64,000 nt of DNA from contig OY282386.1 in assembly GCA_958295945.1 (NCBI GenBank), forward strand, positions 806,001 through 870,000, in the 5' to 3' direction. Position numbers and translations under genes: made by a program. Origin of the DNA: Candidatus Poribacteria bacterium (GTDB lineage: Bacteria; Poribacteria; WGA-4E; WGA-3G). Under the pieces are notes generated by a model. The model was not told the origin of the DNA. It made no database searches and saw nothing but the letters and a program-made list of their open reading frames with translations. The stretch's first letter is position 1. Each line of letters begins with the position of its first letter. Positions 44,457-51,725 of the stretch are shown here, piece after piece.

Positions 44457-45527
44457 TTGTCAAAAATCAAACTATATGGTCTATTTGTAATTTTTATATT
44501 AGTCATTTCAGGTTGCGAATATGCAACTGATCGAGTGTGGGAACCTATACAGACTATAGATTCACAACCACTGACTGTAATGACATACAACATTTACGTG
44601 GGTAGCAGTGCTGAACCTTTATTGAATGTTGAAAACATACTACAGGCTCCCGCAGAAGTTGAGAAGATGTATAATAACGTCATTGCAGCTGATTTTCCAA
44701 ATCGGGCAGCAACAATTGCAAAGACAATAGAAACATATCAGCCTCATCTTATTGGTCTTCAAGAAATATCTCTAGTCCGTCGTCAAAGTCCGGGTGACTT
44801 TCTATCGGGCAATCCTACGCCTGCAGAAGATGTTGAATTGGACTATCTCCAAATATTGTTGAACGCACTCCAGGCAGAAGGATTAGACTATAAAGTTGCT
44901 GCACAAGTAAAAAATTTAGACGTTGAAATGCCGTTGCTAACAGCTGCTGGTTTAGACGATATCCGATTAACCGACTATGATGTTATTTTGTCTCGAAGTG
45001 ATGTAGGAATATCACGTCCTACGAGTGCAAATTATGATACCATACTCACGATTGAGTTACTCGGACTTGAAATAGAACGTGGGTATGCTACAGTAGATGC
45101 AACTGTTGAAGGCACTACATACCGCTTTGTAAATACACACTTGGAAGCGTTTACTGAGGATGTTAGAGTAGCGCAAACGCAGGAACTCATTGACATCCTT
45201 GCGGACGAACCATTACCGATTATTCTCTTAGGTGATTTCAATACAAGGGCAACTCATGGCACTGGATACCAAACCATAATTTCTGCTGGCTATGAAGACC
45301 TTTGGCAGATGGATTCTGATGGAACAGGGAACACATGTTGCCAAGATGATAACATCCTCAATGACATAAGTGATCTCACAGTTCGGATTGACCAAATATT
45401 TGTCCGAAATTTACAGCCTACAGAAGTCATGACACATACCGTAGGTGATAAATCCACGGATCGGTTAGAATCAGGACTGTGGCCCTCAGATCACGCAGGC
45501 GTTGTAGCATTGATTAGTGTAGAATAA
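44457..45527 (+). CDS. Endonuclease/exonuclease/phosphatase-family lipoprotein
   Basis: About 356 aa from TTG 44457, which has CGGAGG seven bases upstream. The N-terminus is a lipoprotein signal (LFVIFILVISGC with the lipobox I-S-G-C). The remainder is an EEP phosphoesterase fold: VMTYNIYVG, IGLQEISLV, the ILLGDFNTRATHGTGY block with Asp/Asn, and LWPSDHAGVVALI with the Asp-His pair. It probably cleaves phosphodiester or phosphoester bonds outside the cytoplasm, either a secreted nuclease or a sphingomyelinase-like enzyme. It is the last gene before the repeat cluster. Confidence 0.85.
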   Translation: MSKIKLYGLFVIFILVISGCEYATDRVWEPIQTIDSQPLTVMTYNIYVGSSAEPLLNVENILQAPAEVEKMYNNVIAADFPNRAATIAKTIETYQPHLIGLQEISLVRRQSPGDFLSGNPTPAEDVELDYLQILLNALQAEGLDYKVAAQVKNLDVEMPLLTAAGLDDIRLTDYDVILSRSDVGISRPTSANYDTILTIELLGLEIERGYATVDATVEGTTYRFVNTHLEAFTEDVRVAQTQELIDILADEPLPIILLGDFNTRATHGTGYQTIISAGYEDLWQMDSDGTGNTCCQDDNILNDISDLTVRIDQIFVRNLQPTEVMTHTVGDKSTDRLESGLWPSDHAGVVALISVE

Positions 45528-45555
45528 CCAATAACCCGAGTTTTCACCTATGGCT

Positions 45556-45654
45556 TGTTGAAGGGCTTTCTAACCAAGATTTACCATAATTGACATCAGA
45601 ATTCGTTTGTTCTATGCTTTTTATTTACCATCGGGGTTAGAAACCCATCCAACA
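45556..45654. repeat. Inverted repeat with TGTTGAAGGGC arms
   Basis: Left arm TGTTGAAGGGCTTTCTAACC (45556-45575) pairs imperfectly with right arm GGTTAGAAACCCATCCAACA (45635-45654). The loop of about 59 bp is AT-rich and has no gene. It is the first of a run of distinct inverted repeats in the 45528-47092 region. Confidence 0.75.
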
Positions 45655-45750
45655 AATAATAGGTTGAAGTGCCATCGCTTTTTTAAACCATAATTTCATA
45701 AATTAAGACAAGCTTTTGCTCAAATCTCCTTTTCTTCATAAATGTTCATG

Positions 45751-45821
45751 GTAGTAGGCACACTCCGTGTGCCGTCTATATTGTGTTCTAAAGTATACGG
45801 CACACGGAGTGTGCCTACTAC
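45751..45821. repeat. Perfect 25-bp inverted repeat with 21-bp loop
   Basis: The left arm (45751-45775, beginning GTAGTAGGCACACTCCGTG) is exactly complementary to the right arm (45797-45821, ending GGAGTGTGCCTACTAC). The arms are G+C-rich in an AT-rich surround. The perfect match suggests recent spread or selection on hairpin structure. No T-run follows, so it is not a simple terminator. Confidence 0.9.
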
Positions 45822-45904
45822 TATGCATTGCCTTATATTGATATGTGAACAAATCTATTAGAATTACCGAAAATTAAATAACCCTGAATATATTGCTTTT
45901 TTAC

Positions 45905-45934
45905 TTGACTTATGTTAGTTGCTTACGTTATAAT
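45905..45934 (+). promoter_or_regulatory. Sigma-70-like promoter in the repeat cluster
   Basis: TTGACT (45905-45910) and TATAAT (45929-45934) are 18 bp apart. It lies about 40 bp upstream of the Met at 45975 and is the best promoter match in the window. Confidence 0.6.
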
Positions 45935-45974
45935 ATATGTCACATAAATAGTTTTGAAATGTAGGTTATCAAAT

Positions 45975-46289
45975 ATGTATACAGATCAGGTTAAACATGT
46001 CACAGCAAATGTCCAGCAAATGTTCACGTCATTCCATAGAGTGGCAGCTCAAAATTGTGGCAGATCAGAAACAAAATCGGTCATAGACGCGCAATTAAGT
46101 GCACCTCATAACATTTTGGAAATGATATTCTTAACTATTGAATTATCATACCAGATTATGCGGGGAAGGTGTCCATCTCCGATTTCTTACACACCGAAAC
46201 TGAATATGGATGACGTACAATTTAAGAAAAATTTTATTTTTGAAAAAACCTTTCTTAACCCTTATGTAGACAACGCTATCAACAACTAA
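45975..46289 (+). CDS. Small protein of unknown function
   Basis: About 104 aa starting at ATG 45975, following a good promoter but without a strong ribosome-binding site. The protein is mixed helical (VKHVTANVQQMFTSFHRVAAQN, then ILEMIFLTIELSYQIMRG), with no signal peptide and no recognised domain. It is surrounded on both sides by inverted repeats. It may be a real orphan gene, a decayed remnant, or chance. I cannot assign a function. Confidence 0.3.
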   Translation: MYTDQVKHVTANVQQMFTSFHRVAAQNCGRSETKSVIDAQLSAPHNILEMIFLTIELSYQIMRGRCPSPISYTPKLNMDDVQFKKNFIFEKTFLNPYVDNAINN

Positions 46290-46290
46290 A

Positions 46291-46338
46291 ACAACGTACA
46301 GTTGTACATACTAGTGTACGTCAATTGTACGTCGTTGT
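46291..46338. repeat. GTAC-rich inverted repeat
   Basis: ACAACGTACA (46291-46300) pairs with TGTACGTCGTTGT (46326-46338), and TTGTACA with TGTAC closer to the centre, around CTAG. The 48-bp palindrome lies just after the small orphan gene and could also end its transcript, though no T-run is seen. Confidence 0.65.
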
Positions 46339-46450
46339 GGATCAAAATTACAATGATATTTGAAGAATGACATAAAGAATTTGCTGTTAAATGTTTCGCA
46401 AGATTCATGACCATTTCAGTTATCGAAATCTATAATTACTTACACACAAT

Positions 46451-46507
46451 TGTAGCGCAAACTTTCAGTTTGCGTACACAACTGCACAAACTGGCAGTTT
46501 GTGCTAC
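46451..46507. repeat. Double hairpin repeat (CGCAAACT/AGTTTGTGC)
   Basis: Two small hairpins, GCGCAAACTTTCAGTTTGCG and GCACAAACTGGCAGTTTGTG, stand side by side. The whole block is also an inverted repeat with outer ends TGTAGC and GCTAC. Several repeats here share such TGTAG ends. Confidence 0.8.
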
Positions 46508-46560
46508 GACACAGTCCATTAGTTTAGGTCTCACATACCAAAAGTGTGAATAAATCTTTG

Positions 46561-46586
46561 TATTTCACTATAATTATAGTGAAATA
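46561..46586. repeat. Perfect 26-bp palindrome
   Basis: The 26 bases at 46561-46586 (half-site TATTTCACTATAA) are exactly self-complementary with no spacer. Such spacer-free AT-rich palindromes can be protein-binding sites. Confidence 0.8.
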
Positions 46587-46609
46587 TCAAAATAAGTTGA
46601 CAAATCATC

Positions 46610-46662
46610 TGTAGGAGCGATCTCCGAATCGCGATAGACCGAGAATCGGAGTTCCTCCTACA
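46610..46662. repeat. TGTAGGAG-bounded palindromic repeat, copy 2
   Basis: Fifty-three bases with ends TGTAGGAG and CTCCTACA and arms CGATCTCCGAATCGCGAT and GAATCGGAGTTC. It is the inverse of the element at 3618-3683, with a shorter centre. Confidence 0.85.
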
Positions 46663-46716
46663 ACTCGTAATGTCAAGTTAATTGTAAAATCCACTATAAA
46701 CAATCGTCATAATAGA

Positions 46717-46799
46717 TTGTAGGTCGGGTAGAGTTTACGAAACCCAACATGGCACTATAAGAAGTCGAAATTCGCTATGGATTCTACCCGACCTACAAA
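46717..46799. repeat. TTGTAGGTCGGGTAGA inverted repeat
   Basis: An 83-bp element with a perfect 16-bp terminal inverted repeat (TTGTAGGTCGGGTAGA at 46718-46733; complement at 46783-46798). The 49-bp interior has no coding potential. It again has TGTAGG outer ends. Confidence 0.85.
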
Positions 46800-46852
46800 T
46801 GTTGGAGTGGTTTCCAACCACGATTTATTAGAATGTAAACATTGTTGGAGGG

Positions 46853-46992
46853 TTTGGGTGTGTAGAGTTCTTGGTACTAACTTCTTACCATCCATTGTAG
46901 AGAGGGGTCTCCGTGCCCCGCAATTGATGGAAGGAAAGATGGCGGGGGACGGAGACCCGGAAATGCCATAAGTACATTCATACCGTTGATCT
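46853..46992 (-). repeat. Composite GAGACCC repeat, full copy (inverted)
   Basis: Read on the minus strand: a lead ATCAACGGTATGAATG, then GGGTCTCCGTCCCCCGCC, a spacer, GGGGCACGGAGACCCC, TACAATGGATGGTAAGAAG, TTAGTACCAAGAACTCTACA. The same order of blocks occurs at 56862-57001. An internal G+C-rich hairpin is formed by the two GAGACCC arms. Confidence 0.85.
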
Positions 46993-47059
46993 CGCACTAC
47001 AATGGTTACTGGGATATTATGTCAAAAACTTTACACACCTCCGAAGTTTGTAAAGTTTT
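46993..47059 (+). repeat. Partial composite repeat with a terminal AAAACTTTACA hairpin
   Basis: Directly adjoining the inverted full copy, this carries CACTACAATGG, a diverged centre, and TCAAAAACTTTACACACC, i.e. the right half of the composite element. Its end forms an 11-bp hairpin with TGTAAAGTTTT (47049-47059). It lies about 35 bp upstream of the start of the DUF6807-like gene, so it may affect that gene's expression. Confidence 0.7.
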
Positions 47060-47092
47060 GCATTATCTGGGTAAGCATGGTATAATTTATAA

Positions 47093-47878
47093 ATGGGATT
47101 TAAGATAGAAGAAATCCTTGGAAAAGAGGTATCCATCATAGAGAACAACGAGTTGGTACTCACCTATTGTTATGGTGATGGTGTGCTTTCTTCATATTTC
47201 CATCCGTTGTATGCTCCAAATGGAGAAAACATGACAGAGGAATTTGCAGAAAACAAGCCACCCGGACTCTGTTTCTCTTTAGGTACAGTATTTGATGCCA
47301 CGAATGAAAAAGTTAATCTAAAAAGAAATAACACGACTCTTGAATCTGAAATCACAGAGACAGATGCATCTGGAGTTTGTGTTAATCTAATAGGTAAGAC
47401 TCAGTGGAAATGTTCAAATATTGAGATTTTTGAGATATGTAGCACTACAGTTCATTCATTAACAAGCAATGTCCGGGATATTGATATAACTATTGAAATC
47501 CATGCAGATACACATCCAATTACATTTATGGATAATATAGGACTTGGATATTCTGCAGCTGAAATGGGACATAGAAAAACAGCAAATGCAGATGGACGAA
47601 TTGGTGAAATAGAAGTCAACCAACAAGTATCAAAGTGGGCAACGCTATGTGGGATTTCGGCAAATGCTGCAGTTGGAGTGGCTATTCTTCCCCACCCAAG
47701 CAATGGTAAAACATCTTTTTTGGCAAAGGATGCATACCAAGGATACTTATTTGCACAGACACCTCAGTTTACATTAGATGCGAATACATCACAGACCTTA
47801 AAATACCGCGTGGTTATTTATGTTGGAGACATATTTACAATTGACTTAGACCAATATTATGATAACTACATAGTATAA
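47093..47878 (+). CDS. DUF6807/PmoA-like family protein
   Basis: A 261-aa all-beta protein. It resembles the PmoA-like (DUF6807) family in YFHPLYAPNGENMTEEF, in the VNLIGKTQWKC strand region, and in AVGVAILPHPSNGKTSF followed by GYLFAQTPQFTLDANTS. The family's characteristic HPHHxG motif is replaced by NKPPGLCFSLG, so the usual metal-site or binding His residues may be absent. No signal peptide is seen. In related genomes these proteins accompany Gfo/Idh/MocA enzymes. Its function is unproven. Confidence 0.65.
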   Translation: MGFKIEEILGKEVSIIENNELVLTYCYGDGVLSSYFHPLYAPNGENMTEEFAENKPPGLCFSLGTVFDATNEKVNLKRNNTTLESEITETDASGVCVNLIGKTQWKCSNIEIFEICSTTVHSLTSNVRDIDITIEIHADTHPITFMDNIGLGYSAAEMGHRKTANADGRIGEIEVNQQVSKWATLCGISANAAVGVAILPHPSNGKTSFLAKDAYQGYLFAQTPQFTLDANTSQTLKYRVVIYVGDIFTIDLDQYYDNYIV

Positions 47879-47924
47879 GATTTTGTAGATGATATAATAT
47901 AACTCTTGATTGTATAGTTTTCTT

Positions 47925-49346
47925 ATGAAGCAAAAATCCGAATTCCCAATTTACAAACCAGAATATCAAGATCATGCAGATTCAAGGTTGATTGCACAAC
48001 CTTCTGATATGAGGATGGGTGCCACGAAAATCAAAAATCGTATGGCGCGAAAAGTCTTCATTGAAACTTATGGGTGCCAGATGAATGCCAGTGATAGCGA
48101 ACTAATGGCTGGAATCTTAACACAATCTGGACACCAAACTGTTACTGATATTGAAGATGCTGATGTTATCTTACTCAACACTTGCGCTATTCGTGAAAAC
48201 GCTGAAACGAAAGTCATCAACCGACTTGAGCATCTAAATCATCGGAAACGCAGAGAGAGTAATCTTGTTATCGGTGTTTGTGGATGTATGGCACAACATC
48301 TGCGAGACAAACTTCTGGAAGCAGCACCCTATGTTGACATTGTGATGGGACCTGACGCATATCGGAATCTGCCCATGGCACTGAATGCAGTAGTCAGTGG
48401 AGACCCATATCTCGGTTTACAGTTGGACAAGGGTGAAGACTATGCTGATATATCACCCATTCGTAAAGAAGGAATTCGTGCTTGGCTTACTATTCAACGT
48501 GGATGCGATAAAATGTGCACATTCTGCATTGTTCCATTTGTTCGTGGGAGAGAGCGGAGTATACCACTAAATATATTGAAAGATGATGTTGAGAGACTTG
48601 TAGATGAAGGTTTCAAAGAGATTGTACTACTTGGACAAACAGTAAATTCCTATCATGATGGAAAACACGATTTCGGTGAACTGCTCTGGTCAATTGCTGA
48701 AGTTGAAGGTATTGAACGTGTACGATTTACATCACCACACCCAGCGGATGCAACTGAAAGCATGATAGATGCTATGGAGAATTCTCCTAAGGTCTGCAAA
48801 CAACTCCATCTCCCATTACAATCCGGTTCAACGCCAGTTTTAGAACGTATGCGACGAACATACACCGCAGAAGAATATCGAAAACTCGTTCAGAAACTCA
48901 GGGAACGTATACCACAAATCGCACTTTCAACAGATGTAATCGTTGGCTTTTGTGGTGAAACAGAAGAAGATTTTGACAAAACCCACACCTTAATGGAAGA
49001 AATCCGATTTGATTCTGCATTTATGTTCAAATACTCTGATCGGGATGGCACATTAGCAAATAAAATGTTGGATGACGATGTGCCAGAACCAGAAAAGTCC
49101 CGTAGATTAAATGAGATTATCACACTTCAAGAGCACATTTCAGCTGAAATCAATCAAACAAAGGTAGGAACTACTGTGCCTGTTTTGGTTGAAGGAAATA
49201 GCAGACGTGACAACGAGCAATATCATGGAAAATCTGATACATTTAAAAGCACAGTGTTCCCAAAGGAAAACGCACAGATAGGTGACATCGTCAACGTAGA
49301 AATCCATTCTGCCACTGCGCATACGTTGATTGGTCAGATTTCTTGA
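47925..49346 (+). CDS. miaB: tRNA-2-methylthio-N6-dimethylallyladenosine synthase
   Basis: About 473 aa. The MTTase domain starts at FIETYGCQMNASDSELM, with TCAIRENAETKV and VCGCMAQ supplying the other cluster Cys. The radical SAM motif is CDKMCTFCIVPFVRGRERS. A C-terminal TRAM domain (about 400-473) contains VPVLVEG. It adds the 2-methylthio group to i6A37 in tRNA. Met 47925 is preferred over a TTG five codons upstream. map follows 15 bp later. Confidence 0.95.
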   Translation: MKQKSEFPIYKPEYQDHADSRLIAQPSDMRMGATKIKNRMARKVFIETYGCQMNASDSELMAGILTQSGHQTVTDIEDADVILLNTCAIRENAETKVINRLEHLNHRKRRESNLVIGVCGCMAQHLRDKLLEAAPYVDIVMGPDAYRNLPMALNAVVSGDPYLGLQLDKGEDYADISPIRKEGIRAWLTIQRGCDKMCTFCIVPFVRGRERSIPLNILKDDVERLVDEGFKEIVLLGQTVNSYHDGKHDFGELLWSIAEVEGIERVRFTSPHPADATESMIDAMENSPKVCKQLHLPLQSGSTPVLERMRRTYTAEEYRKLVQKLRERIPQIALSTDVIVGFCGETEEDFDKTHTLMEEIRFDSAFMFKYSDRDGTLANKMLDDDVPEPEKSRRLNEIITLQEHISAEINQTKVGTTVPVLVEGNSRRDNEQYHGKSDTFKSTVFPKENAQIGDIVNVEIHSATAHTLIGQIS

Positions 49347-49361
49347 TAATATCATCCAGAA

Positions 49362-50213
49362 ATGAGTTCAATAATGTTTTCTCAAGTATCAGACATATTT
49401 GAAAGAATACAACCTGTGTCCTTTATGCAAAAAATTAGAATAAAAAGCAGATTAGAAATAGAGAAAATGAAACGCAGCGGACAAGCCGCAGCAACTGTCC
49501 TAAAGAAAATCGCAGATGCGATTCAACCCGGTGTATCTACTTACGAATTGGAAATACTATCTCGTAAAGCAATTGCTGAAATAAACGCAACATCATCATT
49601 TCTTAACTATGTCATTCCAGACCACCCACCTTATCCTGCCACCATCTGTGTCTCAGCCAATAACATTGTGATCCACGGGATTCCTGACCAAAATGAAGTC
49701 CTTAAGGACGGAGACATTATCGGGGTTGACACTGCTGTTCATATTGATGGTTATCATGGTGATAACGCATTTACTTTTCCCGTTGGACAGATTCCACCTG
49801 ATGCCCTAAAGTTACTTAAAGTAACAAAAGAGTCATTATATGCAGCCATATCAGAAGCAAAACCCGGAAACCGTATGGGTGATGTCTCTTATAAACTGCA
49901 AAATGTTGCAGAAAATGCAGGTTTTTCTGTGCTTCAGAACTATTCCGGACACGGTATCGGTCGTAACCTCCATGAAGACCCACAAGTACCTACTAACGGA
50001 ACACCGGGACGCGGAACACGACTCAGACCGGGTATGGTGCTGGCAATTGAGGCTATGGTGAATGCAGGTCATCCCGATGTTGATGTTATGGAAGATGGAT
50101 GGGGGGTTGAAACATCCGATGGAAGTCTATCGGCACTCTTTGAACATACTGTAGCAATCCTATCTGATGGACCAGAAATACTAACGGGGAGTCCAATATG
50201 GGAAGATCTTTAA
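49362..50213 (+). CDS. map: Type I methionine aminopeptidase
   Basis: A 283-aa (or 262-aa from Met 49425) metallopeptidase that removes the initiator Met. It shows the catalytic His in NNIVIHGIPD, metal ligands Asp in IGVDTAVHIDGYHGDNAFTF, His in YSGHGIGRNLHEDP, Glu in LAIEAMVN, and the last Glu in LFEHTVAIL. The 21-residue leader upstream of Met 49425 is unlike the family, so the inner start is plausible. It overlaps ccmC by 16 bp. Confidence 0.95.
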   Translation: MSSIMFSQVSDIFERIQPVSFMQKIRIKSRLEIEKMKRSGQAAATVLKKIADAIQPGVSTYELEILSRKAIAEINATSSFLNYVIPDHPPYPATICVSANNIVIHGIPDQNEVLKDGDIIGVDTAVHIDGYHGDNAFTFPVGQIPPDALKLLKVTKESLYAAISEAKPGNRMGDVSYKLQNVAENAGFSVLQNYSGHGIGRNLHEDPQVPTNGTPGRGTRLRPGMVLAIEAMVNAGHPDVDVMEDGWGVETSDGSLSALFEHTVAILSDGPEILTGSPIWEDL

Positions 50214-50977
50214 ATTCTCTCTTTCAATTTTGCAGACAGATGTTTTCTAATTCTATACATTTTGCTGTAACAGAATTCCGAGACATATACTCGGCACTTA
50301 GGGTCCTATATCATTCTCGAATTGCTTTTGTTATAACTGCAACATTATTATTTATTTCTATATACCTTATTTTTGGATATGCACAGGTTGAAAAAACAAT
50401 GTTAGAGGCACAGAAAATTTTCTACCTCCACGTTTCAGCTGCGATGACTGTTTATCTGGCATTCGGTGTAAACTTTATATTTAGCATCAAATATCTAATT
50501 AAACGCAAACCTGACGATGATCTATTGGCAGTATCAGCAGCAGAAATAGGTCTTGTTTTTTGTACTATTGTCCTGCTTTCCGGACCGATTTGGGCAAAAT
50601 ATGCATGGGAAACTTGGTGGACTTGGGAAGCACGTCTCACAAGCACGCTTGTACTCTGGTTAATGTACGTCGGTTATTTTATACTCCGTTCTGCATTAAC
50701 TGAAGACAAACGAAAGATCTATTCCGCAGTACTTGGCATTATTGCTTTTTTTGATGTACCGATTGTCCATTTTGCAACAAAGTTTTGGGAAACCAAATTG
50801 CATCCAGAACGGGGTTCAAAATTTGACTTGCTGCCAACAATGTTACATACTTGGATGACAGTGTTAGCGGCATTCGTCATATTATTCTTGGTATTATTGA
50901 TCCTACAATATCAGACAATAAAGACTGAGTCGCGCTACGAAGTCCTTAGACAAAAACACCTACAGGAGCTCAACTGA
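50198..50977 (+). CDS. ccmC: Heme exporter/cytochrome c biogenesis protein CcmC
   Basis: A 259-aa protein with six hydrophobic segments and the tryptophan-rich heme-handling motif WAKYAWETWWTWEARLTSTLVLW. Conserved His residues occur before it (FYLHVSAAMTVYLAFG) and after it (DVPIVHFATKFWETKLHP), as in the CcmC/CcsA family. It passes heme to the cytochrome c maturation system. It is coupled to the next gene by TGATG overlap; ccmE and ccmF are not in this window. Confidence 0.9.
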   Translation: MGRSLNSLFQFCRQMFSNSIHFAVTEFRDIYSALRVLYHSRIAFVITATLLFISIYLIFGYAQVEKTMLEAQKIFYLHVSAAMTVYLAFGVNFIFSIKYLIKRKPDDDLLAVSAAEIGLVFCTIVLLSGPIWAKYAWETWWTWEARLTSTLVLWLMYVGYFILRSALTEDKRKIYSAVLGIIAFFDVPIVHFATKFWETKLHPERGSKFDLLPTMLHTWMTVLAAFVILFLVLLILQYQTIKTESRYEVLRQKHLQELN

Positions 50978-51321
50978 TGCGAATTGTTATTGTCCTCAGC
51001 TGTTTAATTGTAATCGGTTTAGTGTTCTCAGCTATTCAAGTTCCAACTATAGATTTTGCCAAGGTTGAAGAGGCAATTAATGATGTAAAATCTAAATCAC
51101 AAGTGAACATTGCGGATGAAGATACACTAAAGAAAACTGTTAATCTAATAGTTAAGGAATTGGAGGCAGACCAACGTACTCGACTAAAATATCTTGTCTC
51201 TGCCTATCTCGTTATTTGGTTGGTATTCATGCTCTACTTGGTGCGAATGGGAAAACAGCAGCAGTCATTAGACAAACGTCTCTCGCAACTTGAACAAGAC
51301 ACTGAAGAACCCGTAGAATAA
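50977..51321 (+). CDS. CcmD-like membrane protein with N-terminal extension
   Basis: A 114-aa protein. The C-terminal third (YLVSAYLVIWLVFMLYLVRMGKQQQSLDKRL) matches CcmD, the small helper of the CcmC heme complex, with its one helix and basic/coiled-coil tail. Ahead of it are another hydrophobic segment (IVIVLSCLIVIGLVFSAIQV) and about 50 polar residues, so the protein is twice the normal length with two membrane spans. Overlap with ccmC supports the assignment. Confidence 0.7.
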   Translation: MRIVIVLSCLIVIGLVFSAIQVPTIDFAKVEEAINDVKSKSQVNIADEDTLKKTVNLIVKELEADQRTRLKYLVSAYLVIWLVFMLYLVRMGKQQQSLDKRLSQLEQDTEEPVE

Positions 51322-51353
51322 TTTTATTATATTTCATTGTGTCTAATCCTCCC

Positions 51354-51725
51354 TTACAAACCGACAAGCCAATTTGACAGAGATGCGACTTGATCTGGGT
51401 CTGTTAAGTTAGCTGCGTTTCCAAGTAATCCCTCTTCAAGATGTGTCCAGATTCCCTGTGCCATGCTGTCAACAATAACGGATCCAATAAAAAAGAGGCA
51501 TGGTGACAAGTCTTTTGCTGCAAAAGCATTTCGGATACGAGTTAAGGCAGTTTGAGCTGTTTTCCAGTGTTCATCCGCTCCAGCGGGATCAATTCCACCT
51601 TTCAATTCAACAAAAGGTGTAGTTTGCCGATTTTTCTCCAAGGCAAGGCTAACAAATCCAGATCTAATCTCTTCATGTGGAGTAATGAGATCGGCACTTT
51701 CAGATAAATGTTGAATATACGACAT
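51354..51725 (-). pseudogene. Type II restriction endonuclease remnant
   Basis: A 123-aa frame starting at Met 51725, whose ATG overlaps the stop of the methyltransferase gene (TAATG). The start ([23 protein letters not shown]) and the end ([26 protein letters not shown], then [15 protein letters not shown]) look like the two ends of a type II restriction enzyme of the kind found beside cytosine-N4 methyltransferases. The usual 150-200 residues between them appear missing without a frameshift. Family assignment is from memory of such motifs and is tentative. If right, the enzyme is inactive. Confidence 0.5.

Noticed and set aside
45541-47060. CRISPR array
   Set aside because: The repeats are different palindromes without regular spacing or unique spacers, and no cas gene is nearby.
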